Shown here piece by piece: positions 38,275-51,357 of a stretch of DNA of 64,000 nucleotides (position 1 is its first letter; each line of letters opens with the position of its first letter). Source of the stretch: Euonymus europaeus (lineage: Eukaryota; Streptophyta; Magnoliopsida; Celastrales; Celastraceae); contig OY756961.1 in assembly GCA_963580455.1 (NCBI GenBank), forward strand, positions 16,163,001 to 16,227,000. Direction: 5' to 3'. The position numbers were made by a program, and so were the translations under genes. The notes beneath the pieces are model-generated. The model searched no databases and was not told the origin of the DNA. It saw only the letters and a list, made by a program, of their open reading frames with translations.

Positions 38275-39959
38275 CTTCCTAGATTATTTCGATGCCAAAA
38301 CACCAACTTTCTGTGACAAATGGACAAAACTGTTAAAAGCTCCTCTATAGAGAGTGTTGAGCGACTTCGGACCTTCAAAGTTGCTCGGTGTACAATTTTT
38401 ATCGTTCTTATATGTCAAATTTTACAAGTATAAGCTTCATAGATTATTTCGATGCCAAAACACCAACTTTCTATGACAAATGGACAAAAACCATTAAAAG
38501 CTCCTCCATAGAGAGAGTTGAGCAACTTCGGACCATCAAAATTGCTCTATTTATACTTTTTATTGTTCTTCTATGTCAAATTTTACGAGTATAAGATTCC
38601 TAGATTATTTCGATGCCAAAACACCAACTTTCTATGACAAATGGACAAAACCGTTAAAAGCTCCTCCACAGAGAGTGTTGAGCGACTTCGGACCTTCAAA
38701 GTTGCTCGGTGTACAATTTTTATTGTTCTTATATGTCAAATTTTACGAGTATAAGCTTCATAGATTATTTCGATGCCAAAACACCAACTTTCTATGACAA
38801 ATCGACAAAACCGCTAAAAGCTCCTCCATAGAGAGAGTTGAGCAACTTCCGACCATCAATGGTACTCGGTGAACACTTTTTATTGTTCTTATATGTCAAA
38901 TTTTATGAGTATAAGCTTCATAGATTATTTCGATGCCAAAACACCAACTTTCGATGACGAATAGACAAAACCGTCAAAAGCTCCTCCATAGAGACAGTTG
39001 AACAAATTCGGACCATCAAAGTTGCTCGGTGTACACTTTTTATTATTCTTATATGTCGAATTTTATGAGTATAAGCTTCATAGATTATTTCGATGCCAAA
39101 ACACCAACTTTCTATGACAAATGGACGAAATCGTTAAAATCTCTTTCATAGAGAGAGTTGAGCAACTTCGGACCATCAAAATTGCTCTATGTATACTTTT
39201 TATTGTTCTTCTATGTCAAATTTTACGAGTATAAGCTTCCTAGATTATTTCAATGCCAAAACACCAACTTTCCATGAAAAATGGACAAAACCGTTAGGAG
39301 CTCCCCCATTGAGAGAGTTGAGCAACTTCGCACTATCAAAGTTTCTCGGGATAGACTTTTTATTGTTCTTCTATGTAAAATTTTACGACTATAAGCTTCC
39401 TGGATTATTTCGATGCCAAAACACCAACTTTCTATCACAAATGGACAAAGCCGTGAAAAGCCCCTCCATAGAGAGAGTTGAGCAACTTTGGACCATCAAA
39501 GTTGCTTGGTGTACAATTTTTATTGTTCTCATATGTCAAATTTTTATTAGTATAAGCTTCCTACATTATTTCGATGCCGAAAACACCAACTTTCTATGAC
39601 AAATGGACAAAACCGGAAAAAGCTCCACCATAGACAGTGTTGAGCGACTTCGGACCTTCAAAGTTGCTCGGTGTACAATTTTTATTGTTCTTATATGTCA
39701 AATTTTACGAGTATAAGCTTCATAGATTATTTCGATGCCAAAACAACAACTTTCTATGACAAATCGACAAAACCGTTAAAAGCAACACCATAGAGAGAGT
39801 TGAACAACTTCGGACCATCAAAATTGCTCTTTGTACACTTTTTATTGTTCTTCTATGTGAAATTTTACGAGTATAAGCTTCCTAGATTATTTCGATGCCA
39901 AAACACCAACATTCTATGACAAATGGACAAACCGTTAAAAGTTCCTCCATAGAGAGTGT
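38275..39959 (+). repeat. Irregular satellite zone with several indel-bearing monomers
   Basis: These monomers show no clear local HOR. Indels cluster here: an extra A in GGACAAAAACC near 38,486, an extra base in AAATTTTTATTAG near 39,541, an extra A in CCGAAAACACC near 39,578, and a lost A in GGACAAACCG near 39,926. A stretch at about 39,241-39,440 is a diverged copy of the 6-mer monomer with CTTTCCATGAAAAATGG and GTTAGGAGCTCC, reading CTCCCCCATTGAG here. About 38,951-39,150 resembles the CTTTCGATGAC monomers near 25,352 and 40,068. The zone lies just left of the second copy of the segmental duplication. Confidence 0.75.
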
Positions 39960-42900
39960 TGAGCGACTTCGGACCTTCAAAATTGCTCGGTGTACAATTT
40001 TTATTGTTCTTATATGTCAAAATTTATGAGTATATGCTTCATAGATTATTTCGATGCCAAAACACAAACTTTCGATGACAAGTGGACAAAACCGTCAAAA
40101 GCTCCTCCATAGAGACAGTTGAACAACTTCGGACCATCAAAGTTGCTCGGTGTACACTTTTTATTGTTCTTATATGTCGAATTTTATGAGTATAAGCTTC
40201 ATAGATTATTTCGATGCCAAAACACTAACTTTCTATGACAAATGGACGAAATCGTTAAAAGCTCTTCCATAGAGAGAGTTGAGCAACTTCGGACCATCAA
40301 AATTGCTCTATGTATACTTTTTATTGTTCTTCTATGTCAAATTTTACGAGTATAAGCTTCCTAGATTATTTCGATGCCAAATCACCAACTTTCTATGACA
40401 AATGGACAAAACCGTTAACAGCTCCTCCATAGTGAGTGTTGAGCGACTTCGGACCTTCAAAGTTGCTCGGTGTACAATTTTTATTGTTCTTTTATGTCAA
40501 ATTTTACGAGTATAAGCTTCATAGATTATTTCGATACCAAAACACCAACTTTCTTTGACAAATGGACAAAACCGTTAGAAACTCCTCCAAAGAGAGAGTT
40601 GAGCAACTTCGGACTATCAAAGTTGCTCGGGATAGACTTTTTATTGTTCTTCTATGTCAAATTTTACGAGTATAAGCTTCCTACATTATTTCGATGCCAA
40701 AACACCAACTTTCTATGACAAATGGACAAAGCCGTTAAAAGCTCCTCCATAGAGAGAGTTGAGCGACTTCGGACCATCAAAGTTACTCGGTGTACAATTT
40801 TTATTGTTCTCATATGTCAAATTTTTTGAGTATAAGCTTCATAGATTATTTCGATGCCAAAATACCAACTTTCTATGACAAATGGACAAAACCGTTAAGA
40901 GCACCTCCATAGAGAGAGTTGAGCAACTTCGGACTATCAAAGTTGCTCGAAATAGACATTTTATTGTTCTTCTATCTCAAATTTTACGAGTATAAGCTTC
41001 CTAGATTATTTCGATGCTAAAACACCAACTTTCTATGACAGATGGACAAAACCGTTAAAAGCTCCTCCATAGAGAGAGTTGAGCAACTTCGGACCATCAA
41101 AATTGCTCTATGTACACTTTTTATTGTTCTTCTATGTCAAATTTTATGAGTATAAGCTTCCTAGGTTATTTCGATGCCAAAACACCAACTTTCTATGACA
41201 AATGGACAAAACCGTTAAAAACTCCTCCATAGAGAGAGTTGAGCAACTTCGGACCATCAAAGTTGCTCAGTGTACACTTTTTATTGTTCTTCTATGTCAA
41301 ATTTTATGAGTATAAGCTTCCTACATTATTTCGATGCCAAAATACCAACTTTCTATGACAAATGGAAAAAACCGTTAAGAGCTCCTCCATAGAGAGAGTT
41401 GAGCAACTTCGGACTATCAAAGTTTCTCGGGATAGACTTTTTATTGTTCTTCTATGTTAAATTTTACGAGTATAAGCTTCCTAGATTATTTCCATGCTAA
41501 AACACCAACTTTCTGTGACAAATGGACAAAACCGTTAAAAGCTCCTCCATAGAGAGAGTTGAGCAACTTCGGACCATCAAAGTTGCTCGGTGTACAATTT
41601 TTATTGTTCTTATATGTCAAATTTTACGGGTATAAGCTTCATAGATTATTTCGATGCCAAAACACCAACTTTCTTTGACAAATGGACAAAACCGTTAGAA
41701 GCTCCTCCATAGAGAGAGTTGAGCAACTTCGGACCATCAAAGTTGCTCGGTGTACACTTTTTATTGTTCTTATATGTCAAATTTTATGAGTATAAGCTTC
41801 ATAGATTATTTCGATGCCAAAACACCAACTTTCTTTGACAAATGGACAAAACCGTTAGAAACTCCTCCATAGAGAGAGTTGAGCAACTTCAGACTATCAA
41901 AGTTGCTCGGGATAGACTTTTTATTGTTCTTCTATATCAAATTTTACGAGTATAAGCTTCCTAGAATATTTCGATGCAAAAACAACAACTTTCTATGGCA
42001 AATGGACAAAACCGTTAAAAGCTCCTCTATAGAGAGAGTTAAACAACTTCGGACCATCAAAGTTGCTCGGTGTACAATTTTTATTGTTCTCATATGTCAA
42101 ATTTTACGAGTATAAGCTTCATAGATTATTTCGATGCCAAAACACCAACTTTCTATGACAAATGGACAAAACCGTTAAAAGCTCTTCCATAGAGAGAGTT
42201 GAGCAACTTCGGACCATAAAAGTTGCTCGGTGTACACTTTTTATTGTTCTTATATGTCAAATTTTATGAGTCTAAGCTTCATAGATTATTTCGATGCCAA
42301 AACAACTACTTTCTATGACAAATCGACAAAACCGCTAAAAGCTCCTCTATAGAGAGAGTTAAACAACTTCGGACCAACAAAATTGCTCTTTATACACTTT
42401 TTATTGTTCTTCTATGTGAACTTTTACGAGTATAAGCTTCCTAGATTATTTCGATGCCGAAACACCAACTTTCTATGACAAATGGATAAAACCGTTAAAA
42501 GCTCCTCCATAGAGAGTGTTGAGCGACTTCGGACCTTCAAAATTGCTCGGTGTACAATTTTTATTGTTCTTATATGTTAAATTTTGCGAGTATAAACTTC
42601 ATAGATTATTTCGATGCTAAAACAACAACTTTCTATGACAAATGGACAAAACCATTAAAAGCTCCTCCATAGAGAGAGTTGAGCAACTTCGGACCATCAA
42701 AATTGCTCTATGTATACTTTTTATTGTTCTTCTATGTCAAATTTTTCGAGTATAAGCTTCCTAGATTATTTCGATTCCAAAACACCAACTTTCTATGACA
42801 AATGGACAAAACCGTTAAAAGCTCCTCCATAGAGAGTGTTGAGCGACTTCGGACCTTCAAAATTGCTCGGTGTACAATTTTTATTGTTGTTATATGTCAA

Positions 42901-43950
42901 ATTTTACGAGTATAAGCTTCATAGATTATTTCGATGCCAAAATACCAACTTTCTATGACAAATCGACAAAACCGTTAAAAGCTCCTCCATAGAGAGAGTT
43001 GAGCAACTTCCGACCATCAATGGTACTCGGTGTACACTTTTTATTGTTCTTATATGTCAAATTCTATGAGTATAAGCTTCATAGATTATTTCGAAGCCAA
43101 AACACCAACTTTATATGACAAATGGACGAAACCGTTAAAAGCTCCTCCATAGAAAGAGTTCAGCAACTTCAGACCATCAAAATTGCTCTATGTATACTTT
43201 TTATTGTTCTTCTATGTCAAATTTTACGAGTATAAGCTTCCTAGATTATTTCGATGCCAAAACACCAACTTTCTATGACAAATGGACAAAACCGCTAAAA
43301 GCTCCTCCATAGAGAGTGTTGAGCGACTTCGGACCTTCAAAGTTGCTCGGTGTACAATTTATATTGTTCTTATATGTCAAATTTTATGAGTATAAGCTTC
43401 ATAGATTATTTCGATGCCAAAACACCAACTTTCTTTGACAAATAGACAAAACCGTTAGAAGCTCCTCCATAGAGAGAGTTGAGCAACTTCGTATTATGAA
43501 AGTTGCTCGGGATAGACTTTTTATTGTTCTTCTATGTCAAAATTTACGAGTATAAGCTTCCTACATTATTTTGATGCCAAAACACCAACTTTCTATGACA
43601 AATGGACAAAACCGTTAAAAGCTCCTCCATTGAGAGTGTTGAGCGACTTCGGACCTTCACAGTTGCTCGGTGTACAATTTTTATTGTTCTTATATGTTAA
43701 ATTTTACGAGTATAAACTTCATAGATTATTTCGATGCCAAAACAACAACTTTCTAAGATAAATGGACAAAACCATTAAAAGCTCCTCCATAGAGAGAGTT
43801 GAGCAACTTCGGACCATCAAAATTGCTCTATTTATACTTTTTATTGTTCTTCTATGTCAAATTTTACGAGTATAAGCTTCCTAGATTATTTCGATGCCAA
43901 AACACCAACTTTCTATGACAAATGGACAAAACCGTTAAAAGCTCCTCCAC
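39960..43950 (+). repeat. Segmental duplication, copy 2 (other copy about 25,241-30,830)
   Basis: Its right part, 41,001-43,950, matches 27,885-30,830 at offset 13,116 with almost no differences in the lines compared (for example GCTCCTCC near 41,060 against GCTTCTCC at 27,945). The left part matches 25,241-25,980 more loosely, including CACAAACTTTCGATGAC (25,344 and 40,060) and TCTATCTCAAATTTTAC (25,936 and 40,972). It has two extra monomers at about 40,450-40,770 and lacks the two 6-mer units present in copy 1. Confidence 0.87.
40450..40770 (+). repeat. Two extra monomers (320 bp) in copy 2 of the segmental duplication
   Basis: Offsets to copy 1 are 14,716 before this stretch (25,641 to 40,357) and 15,036 after it (25,801 to 40,837), a step of exactly 320 bp. 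The extra dimer carries TTTCGATACC, CTTTCTTTGAC, GTTAGAAACTCCTCCAAAG, CTCGGGATAGAC and CTACATTATT, variants also seen together near 60,530-60,700. It may have been inserted by exchange with a related dimer elsewhere, or lost from copy 1. Confidence 0.72.
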
Positions 43951-44570
43951 AGAGAGTGTTGAGCGACTTCGGACCTTCAAAGTTGCTCGGTGTACAATTT
44001 TTATTGTTCTTATATGTCAAATTTTACGAGTATAAGCTTCATAGATTATTTCGATGCCAAAACACCAACTTTCTATGACAAATCGACAAAACCGTTAAAA
44101 GCTCCTCCATAGAGAGAGTTGAGCAACTTCCGACCATTAATGGTACTCGGTGTACACTTTTTATTGTTCTTATATGTCAAATTTTATGAGTATAAGCTTC
44201 ATAGATTATTTCGATGCCAAAACACCAACTTTATATGACAAATGGACGAAACCGTTAAAAGCTCCTCCATAGAGAGAGTTCAGCAACTTCAGACCATCAA
44301 AATTGCTCTATGTATACTTTTTATTGTTCTTCTATGTTAAATTTTACGAGTATAAGCTTTCTAGATTATTTCGATGCCAAAACACCAACTTTATATGACA
44401 AATGGACAAAACCGCTAAAAGCTCCTCCATAGAGAGTGTTGAGCGACTTCGGACCTTCACATTTGCTCGGTGTACAATTTTTATTGTTCTTATATGTCAA
44501 ATTTTATGAGTATAAGCTTCATAGATTATTTCGATGCCAAAACACCAACTTTCTATGACAAATCGACAAA

Positions 44571-45960
44571 ACCGTTAAAAGCTCCTTCATAGAGAGAGTT
44601 GAGCAACTTCGGACCATCAAAGTTGCTCGGTGTACACTTTTTATTGTTCTTATATGTCAAATTTTATGAGTATAAGCCTCATAGATTATTTCGATGCCAA
44701 AACACCAACTTTCTATGACAAATGGACGAAACCGTTAAAAGCTCCTCCATAGAGAGAGTTGAGCAACTTAGGACCATCAAAATTGCTCTAAGTACACTTT
44801 TTATTGTTCTTTTATGTAAAATTTTACGAGTATAAGCTTCCTAGATTATTTCAATGCCAAAACACAAACTTTCTATGACAAATGGACAAAACCGTTAAAA
44901 GCTCCTCCATAGAGAGTGTTGAGCGACTTCGTACCTTCACAGTTGCTCGGTGTAAAATTTTTATTGTTCTTATATGTTAAATTTTACGAGTATAAACTTC
45001 GTAGATTATTTCGATGCCAAAACACCAACTTTCTATGACCAATGGACAAAAACATTAAAAGCTCCTCCATAGAGAGAGTTGAGCAACTTCGGACCATCAA
45101 AATTGCTCTATGTATACTTTTTATTGTTCTTCTATGTCAAATTTTACGAGTATAAGCTTTCTAGATTATTTCGATGCCAAAACACCAACTTTATATGACA
45201 AATGGACAAAACCGCTAAAAGCTCCTCCATAGAGAGAGTTGAGCAACTTCGGATTATCAAAGTTGCTCGGGATAGACTTTTTATTGTTCTTCTATGTCAA
45301 ATTTTATGAGTATAAGCTTCCTAGATTATTTCGATGCCAAAACACCAACTTTCTATGACAAATGGACAAAACCGTTAAGAGCTCCTTCATAGAGAGAGTT
45401 GAGCAACTTCGGACCATCAAAGTTGCTCGGTGTACACTTTTTATTGTTCTTATATGTCAAATTTTATGAGTATAAGCCTCATAGATTATTTCGATGCCAA
45501 AACACCAACTTTCTATGACAAATGGACGAAACCGTTAAAAGCTCCTCCATAGAGAGAGTTGAGCAACTTAGGACCATCAAAATTGCTCTAAGTACACTTT
45601 TTATTGTTCTTTTATGTAAAATTTTACGAGTATAAGCTTCCTAGATTATTTCAATGCCAAAACACAAACTTTCTATGACAAATGGACAAAACCGTTAAAA
45701 GCTCCTCCATAGAGAGTGTTGAGCGACTTCGTACCTTCACAGTTGCTCGGTGTAAAATTTTTATTGTTCTTATATGTTAAATTTTACGAGTATAAACTTC
45801 GTAGATTATTTCGATGCCAAAACACCAACTTTCTATGACCAATGGACAAAACCATTAAAAGCTCCTCCATAGAGAGAGTTGAGCAACTTCGGACCATCAA
45901 AATTGCTCTATGTATACTTTTTATTGTTCTTCTATGTCAAATTTTACGAGTATAAGCTTC
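44571..45960 (+). repeat. 5-mer repeat (offset 800 bp), about 590 bp matched
   Basis: About 44,571-45,160 matches about 45,371-45,960 at an offset of 800 bp (5 x 160). The rare TATAAGCCTC (44,671 and 45,471), CACAAACTTTC (44,864 and 45,664), CTTCGTACCTTCACAG (44,927 and 45,727) and AACTTCGTAG variants are shared. One difference is GGACAAAAACATT near 45,045 against GGACAAAACCATT near 45,845. The surrounding monomers (44,401-44,570 and 45,201-45,370) do not match, so only part of a unit has been copied or the intervening part has been replaced. Confidence 0.78.
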
Positions 45961-46515
45961 CTAGATTATTTCGATGCCAAAACACCAACTTTCTATGACA
46001 AATGGAAAAAACCGTTAAAAGCTTCTCCATAGAGAGTGTTGAGCGACTTCGGACCTTCAAAGTTGCTCGGTGTACAATTTTTATTGTTCTTATATGTCAA
46101 ATTTCACGAGTATAAGCTTCATAGATTATTTCGATGCCAAAACACCAACTTTCTATGGCAAATCGACAAAACCGTTAAAAGCTCCTCCATAGAGAGAGTT
46201 GAGCAACTTCGGACCATCAAAATTGCTCTATGTATACTTTTTATTGTTCTTCTATGTCAAATTTTACGAGTATAAGCTTCCTAGATTATTTCGATGCCAA
46301 AACACCAACTTTCTATGACAAATGGAAAAAACCGTTAAAAGCTCCTCCATAGAGAGTGTTGAGCGACTTCGGACCTTCAAAGTTGCTCGGTGTACAATTT
46401 TTATTGTTCTTATATGTCAAATTTTACGAGTATAAGCTTCATAGATTATTTCGATGCCAAAACACCAACTTTCTATGGCAAATCGACAAAACCGTTAAAA
46501 GCTCCTCCATAGAGA
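45860..46515 (+). repeat. Dimer (320-bp) tandem duplication
   Basis: About 45,860-46,179 and 46,180-46,500 are near-identical dimers. Both read CTCTATGTATAC, then a CTTCCTAG monomer, then GGAAAAAACCGTTAAA, then the GTGTTGAGCGAC class and CTATGGCAAATCG. Differences are GCTTCTCC against GCTCCTCC and ATTTCACGAG against ATTTTACGAG. The duplication places two copies of a monomer pair that is single in related blocks at 32.5, 35.9 and 48.1 kb. Confidence 0.78.
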
Positions 46516-49220
46516 GAGTAGAGCAACTTCCGACCATCAATGGTACTCGGTGTACACTTTTTATTGTTCTTATATGTCAAATTTTATGAGTATAAGCTTC
46601 ATAGATTATTTCGATGACAAAACACCAACTTTATATGACAAATGGACGAAACCGTTAAAAGCTCCTCCATAGAGAGAGTTCAGCAACTTCAGACCATCAA
46701 AATTGCTCTATGTATACTTTTTATTGTTCTTCTATGTCAAATTTTACGAGTATAAGATTCCTAGATTATTTCGATGCCAAAACACCAACTTTCTATGACA
46801 AATGGACAAAACCGCTAAAAGCTCCTCCATAGAGAGTGTTGAGCGACTTCGGACCTTCAAAATTGCTCGGTGTACAATTTTTATTGTTCTTATATGTCAA
46901 ATTTTGCGAGTATAAGCTTCATAGATTATTTCGATGCCAAAACACCAACTTTCTATGACAAATCGACAAAACCGTTAAAAGCTCCTCCATAGAGAGAGTT
47001 GAGCAACTTCCGACCATCAATGGTACTCGGTGTACACTTTTTATTATTCTTATATGTCAAATTTTATGAGTATAAGCTTCATAGATTATTTCGATGCCAA
47101 AACACCAACTTTCTATGACAAATGGACGAAACCGTTAAAAGCTCCTCCATAGAGAGAGTTGAGCAACTTAGGACCATCAAAATTGCTCTAAGTACACTTT
47201 TTATTGTTCCTTTATGTAAAATTTTACGAGTATAAGCTTCCTAGATTATTTCGATGCCAAAACACCAACTTTCTATGACAAATGGACAAAGCCGTTAAAA
47301 GCTCCTCCATAGAGAGAGTTGAGCAACTTCGGATTATCAAAGTTGCTCGGGATAGACTTTTTATTGTTCTTCTATGTCAAATTTTATGAGTATAAGCTTC
47401 CTAGATTATTTCAATGCCAAAACACCAACTTTCTATGACAAATGGACAAAACCGTTAAGAGCTCCTTCATAGAGAGAGTTGAGCAACTTCGGACCATCAA
47501 AGTTGCTCGGTGTACACTTTTTATTGTTCTTATATGTCAAATTTTATGAGTATAAGCTTCATAGATTATTTCGATGCCAAAACACCAACTTTCTATGACA
47601 AATGGACGAAACCGTTAAAAGCTCCTCCATAGAGAGAGTTGAGCAACTTAGGACCATCAAAATTACTCTAAGTACACTTTTTATTGTTCTTTTATGTAAA
47701 ATTTTACGATTATAAGCTTCCTAGATTATTTCAATGCCAAAACACCAACTTTCTATGACAAATGGACAAAACCGTTAAAAGCTCCTCCATAGAGAGTGTT
47801 GAGCGACTTCGGACCTTCACAATTGCTCGGTGTAAAATTTTTATTGTTCTTATATGTTAAATTTTACGAGTATAAACTTCGTAGATTATTTCGATGCCAA
47901 AACACCAACTTTCTATGACCAATGGACAAAACCATTAAAAGCTCCTCCATAGAGAGAGTTGAGCAACTTCGGACCATCAAAATTGCTCTATGTATACTTT
48001 TTATTGTTCTTCTATGTCAAATTTTACGAGTATAAGCTTCCTAGATTATTTCGATGCCAAAACACCAACTTTCTATGACAAATGGAAAAAACCGTTAAAT
48101 GCTCCTCCATAGAGAGTGTTGAGCGACTTCGGACCTTCAAAGTTGCTCGGTGTACAATTTTTATTGTTCTTATATGTCAAATTTTACGAGTATAAGCTTC
48201 ATAGATTATTTCGATGCCAAAACACCAACTTTCTATGGCAAATCGACAAAACCGTTAAAAGCTCCTCCATAGAGAGAGTTGAGCAACTTCCGACCATCAA
48301 TGGTACTCGGTGTACACTTTTTATTGTTCTTATATGTCAAATTTTATGAGTATAAGCTTCATAAATTATTTCGATGACAAAACACCAACTTTATATGACA
48401 AATGGACGAAACCGTTAAAAACTCCTCCATAGAGAGAGTTCAGCAACTTCAGACCATCAAAATTGCTCTATGTATACTTTTTATTGTTCTTCTATGTCAA
48501 ATGTTACGAGTATAAGATTCCTAGATTATTTCGATGCCAAAACACCAACTTTCTATGACAAATAGACAAAACCGCTAAAAGCTCCTCCATAGAGAGTGTT
48601 GAGCGACTTCGGACCTTCAAAGTTGCTCGGTGTACAATTTTTATTGTTCTTATATGTCAAATTTTACGAGTATAAGCTTCATAGATTATTTCGATGCCAA
48701 AACACCAACTTTCTATGACAAATCGACAAAACCGTTAAAAGCTCCTCCATAGAGAGAGTTGAGCAACTTCCGACCATCAATGGTACTCGGTGTACACTTT
48801 TTATTGTTCTTATATGTCAAATTTTATGAGTATAAGCTTCATAGATTATTTCGATGCCAAAACACCAACTTTCTATGACAAATGGATGAAACCGTTAAAA
48901 GCTCCTCCATAGAGAGAGTCGAGCAACTTAGGACCATCAAAATTGCTCTAAGTACACTTTTTATTGTTCTTTAATGTAAAATTTTACGAGTATAAGCTTC
49001 CTAGATTATTTCGATGCCAAAACACCAACTTTCTATGACAAATGGACAAAGCCGTTAAAAGCTCCTCCATAGAGAGAGTTGAGCAACTTCGGATTATCAA
49101 AGTGGCTCGGGATAGACTTTTTATTGTTCTTCTATGTCAAATTTTACGAGTATAAGCTTCCTAGATTATTTCGATGCCAAAACACCAACTTTCTATGACA
49201 AATGGACAAAACCGTTAAAA
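46201..49220 (+). repeat. 11-mer repeat (offset 1760 bp)
   Basis: About 46,261-47,460 matches about 48,021-49,220 at an offset of 1760 bp (11 x 160), including GATGACAAAAC followed by CTTTATATGAC (46,615 and 48,375) and TATAAGATTCC (46,751 and 48,511). Differences include GAGTAGAGC near 46,517, CATAAATTATT at 48,361, ATGTTACGAG near 48,502, GAGTCGAGC near 48,917 and AGTGGCTCGG at 49,101. The part between (47,461-48,100) instead resembles 49,681-50,270 at offset 2240 bp (14 x 160), so two different exchange registers overlap here. Confidence 0.78.
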
Positions 49221-51357
49221 GCTCCTCCATAGAGAGTGTTGAGCGACTTCGGACCTTCACAGTTGCTCGGTGTACAATTTTTATTGTTCTTATATGTTAA
49301 ATTTTACGAGTATAAACTTCATAGATTATTTCGATGCCAAAACACCAACTTTCTATGACAAATGGACAAAACCGTTAAAAGCTGCACCATAGACAGTGTT
49401 GAGCGACTTCGGACCTTCACAGTTGCTCGGTGTACAATTTTTGTTGTTCTTATATGTCAAATTTTATGAGTATAGGATTCATAGATTATTTCGATGCCAA
49501 AACACCAACTTTCTTTGACAAATGGACAAAACTGTTAGAAGCTCCTCCATAGAGAGAGTTGAGCAACTTCGGATTATCAAAGTTGCTCGGGATAGACTTT
49601 TTATTGTTCTTCTATGTCAAATTTTATGAGTATAAGCTTCCTAGATTATTTCGATGCCAAAACACCAACTTTCTATGACAAATGGACAAAACCGTTAAGA
49701 GCTCCTTCATAGAGAGAGTTGAGCAACTTCGGACCATCAAAGTTGCTCGGTGTACACTTTTTATTGTTCTTATATGTCAAATTTTATGAGTATAAGCTTC
49801 ATAGATTATTTCGATGCCAAAACACCAACTTTCTATGACAAATGGACGAAACCGTTAAAAGCTCCTCCATAGAGAGAGTTGAGCAACTTAGGACCATCAA
49901 AATTGCTCTAAGTACACTTTTTATTGTTCTTTTATGTAAAATTTTACGAGTATAAGCTTCCTAGATTATTTCAATGCCAAAACACCAACTTTCTATGACA
50001 AATGGACAAAACCGTTAAAAGCTCCTCCATAGTGAGTGTTGAGCGACTTCGGACCTTCACAGTTGCTCGGTGTAAAAATTTTATTGTTCTTATATGTTAA
50101 ATTTTACGAGTATAAACTTCGTAGATTATTTCGATGCCAAAACACCAGCTTTCTACGACCAATGGACAAAACCATTAAAAGCTCCTCCATAGAGAGAGTT
50201 GAGCAACTTCGGACCATCAAAATTGCTCTATGTATACTTTTTATTGTTCTTCTATGTCAAATTTTACGAGTATAAGCTTCATAGATTATTTTGATGCCAA
50301 AACACCAACTTTCTATGGCAAATCGACAAAACCGTTAAAAGCTCCTCCATAGAGAGAGTTGAGCAACTTCCGACCATCAATGGTACTCGGTGTACACTTT
50401 TTATTGTTCTTATATGTCAAATTTTATGAGTATAAGCTTCATAGATTATTTCGATGACAAAACACCAACTTTATATGACAAATGGACGAAACCGTTAAAA
50501 GCTCCTCCATAGAGAGAGTTCAGCAACTTCAGACCATCAAAATTGCTATATGTATACTTTTTATTGTTCTTCTATGTCAAATTTTACGAGTATAAGATTC
50601 CTAGATTATTTCGATGCCAAAACACCAACTTTCTATGACAAATGGACAAAACCGCTAAAAGCTCCTCCATAGAGAGTGTTGAGCGACTTCGGACCTTCAA
50701 AGTTGCTCGGTGTACAATTTTTATTGTTCTTATATGTCAAATTTTACGAGTATAAGCTTCATAGATTATTTCGATGCCAAAACACCAACTTTCTATGACA
50801 AATCGACAAAACCGTTAAAAGTTCCTCCATAGAGAGAGTTGAGCAACTTCCGACCATCAATGGTACTCGGTGTACACTTTTTATTGTACTTATATGTCAA
50901 ATTTTATGAGTATAAGCTTCATAGATTATTTCGATGCCAAAACACCAACTTTCTATGACAAATGGACGAAACCGTTAAAAGCTCCTCCATAGAGAGAGTT
51001 GAGCAACTTAGGACCATCAAAATTGCTCTAAGTACACTTTTTATTGTTCTTTTTATGTAAAACTTTACGAGTATAAGCTTCCTAGATTATTTCGATGCCA
51101 AAACACCAACTTTCTATGACAAATGGACAAAGCCGTTAAAAGCTCCTCCATAGAGAGAGTTGAGCAACTTCGGATTATCAAAGTTGCTCGGGATAGACTT
51201 TTTATTGTTCTTCTATGTCAAATTTTATGAGTATAAGCTTCCTAGATTATTTCAATGCCAAAACAACAACTTTCTATGACAAATGGACAAAACCGTTAAG
51301 AGCTCCTTCATAGAGAGAGTTGAGCAACTTCGGACCATCAAAGTTGCTCGGTGTACA
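48150..51357 (+). repeat. 20-mer tandem duplication (about 3.2 kb), copy A
   Basis: It matches the block that follows at an offset of 3201 bp up to 49,681 and 3041 bp from 49,841 onward. Shared rare variants are GTTAAAAGCTGCACCATAGACAG (49,375 and 52,576), CATAAATTATT, GAGTCGAGC, GTGTAAAAATTTTATTG (near 50,071 and 53,112), TTTATTGTACTTATATG (near 50,880) and the one-base-longer GTTCTTTTTATG monomer (near 51,046 and 54,088). That extra base explains the plus 1 in both offsets. This copy retains the monomer at 49,681-49,840. Confidence 0.88.

Noticed and set aside
39189..39599. Longest open frame, 136 codons
   Set aside because: It spans 2.5 monomers and is kept open by chance indels in the irregular zone (extra bases near 39,541 and 39,578). 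No start context or protein family is evident, and the same residues appear in other satellite frames.
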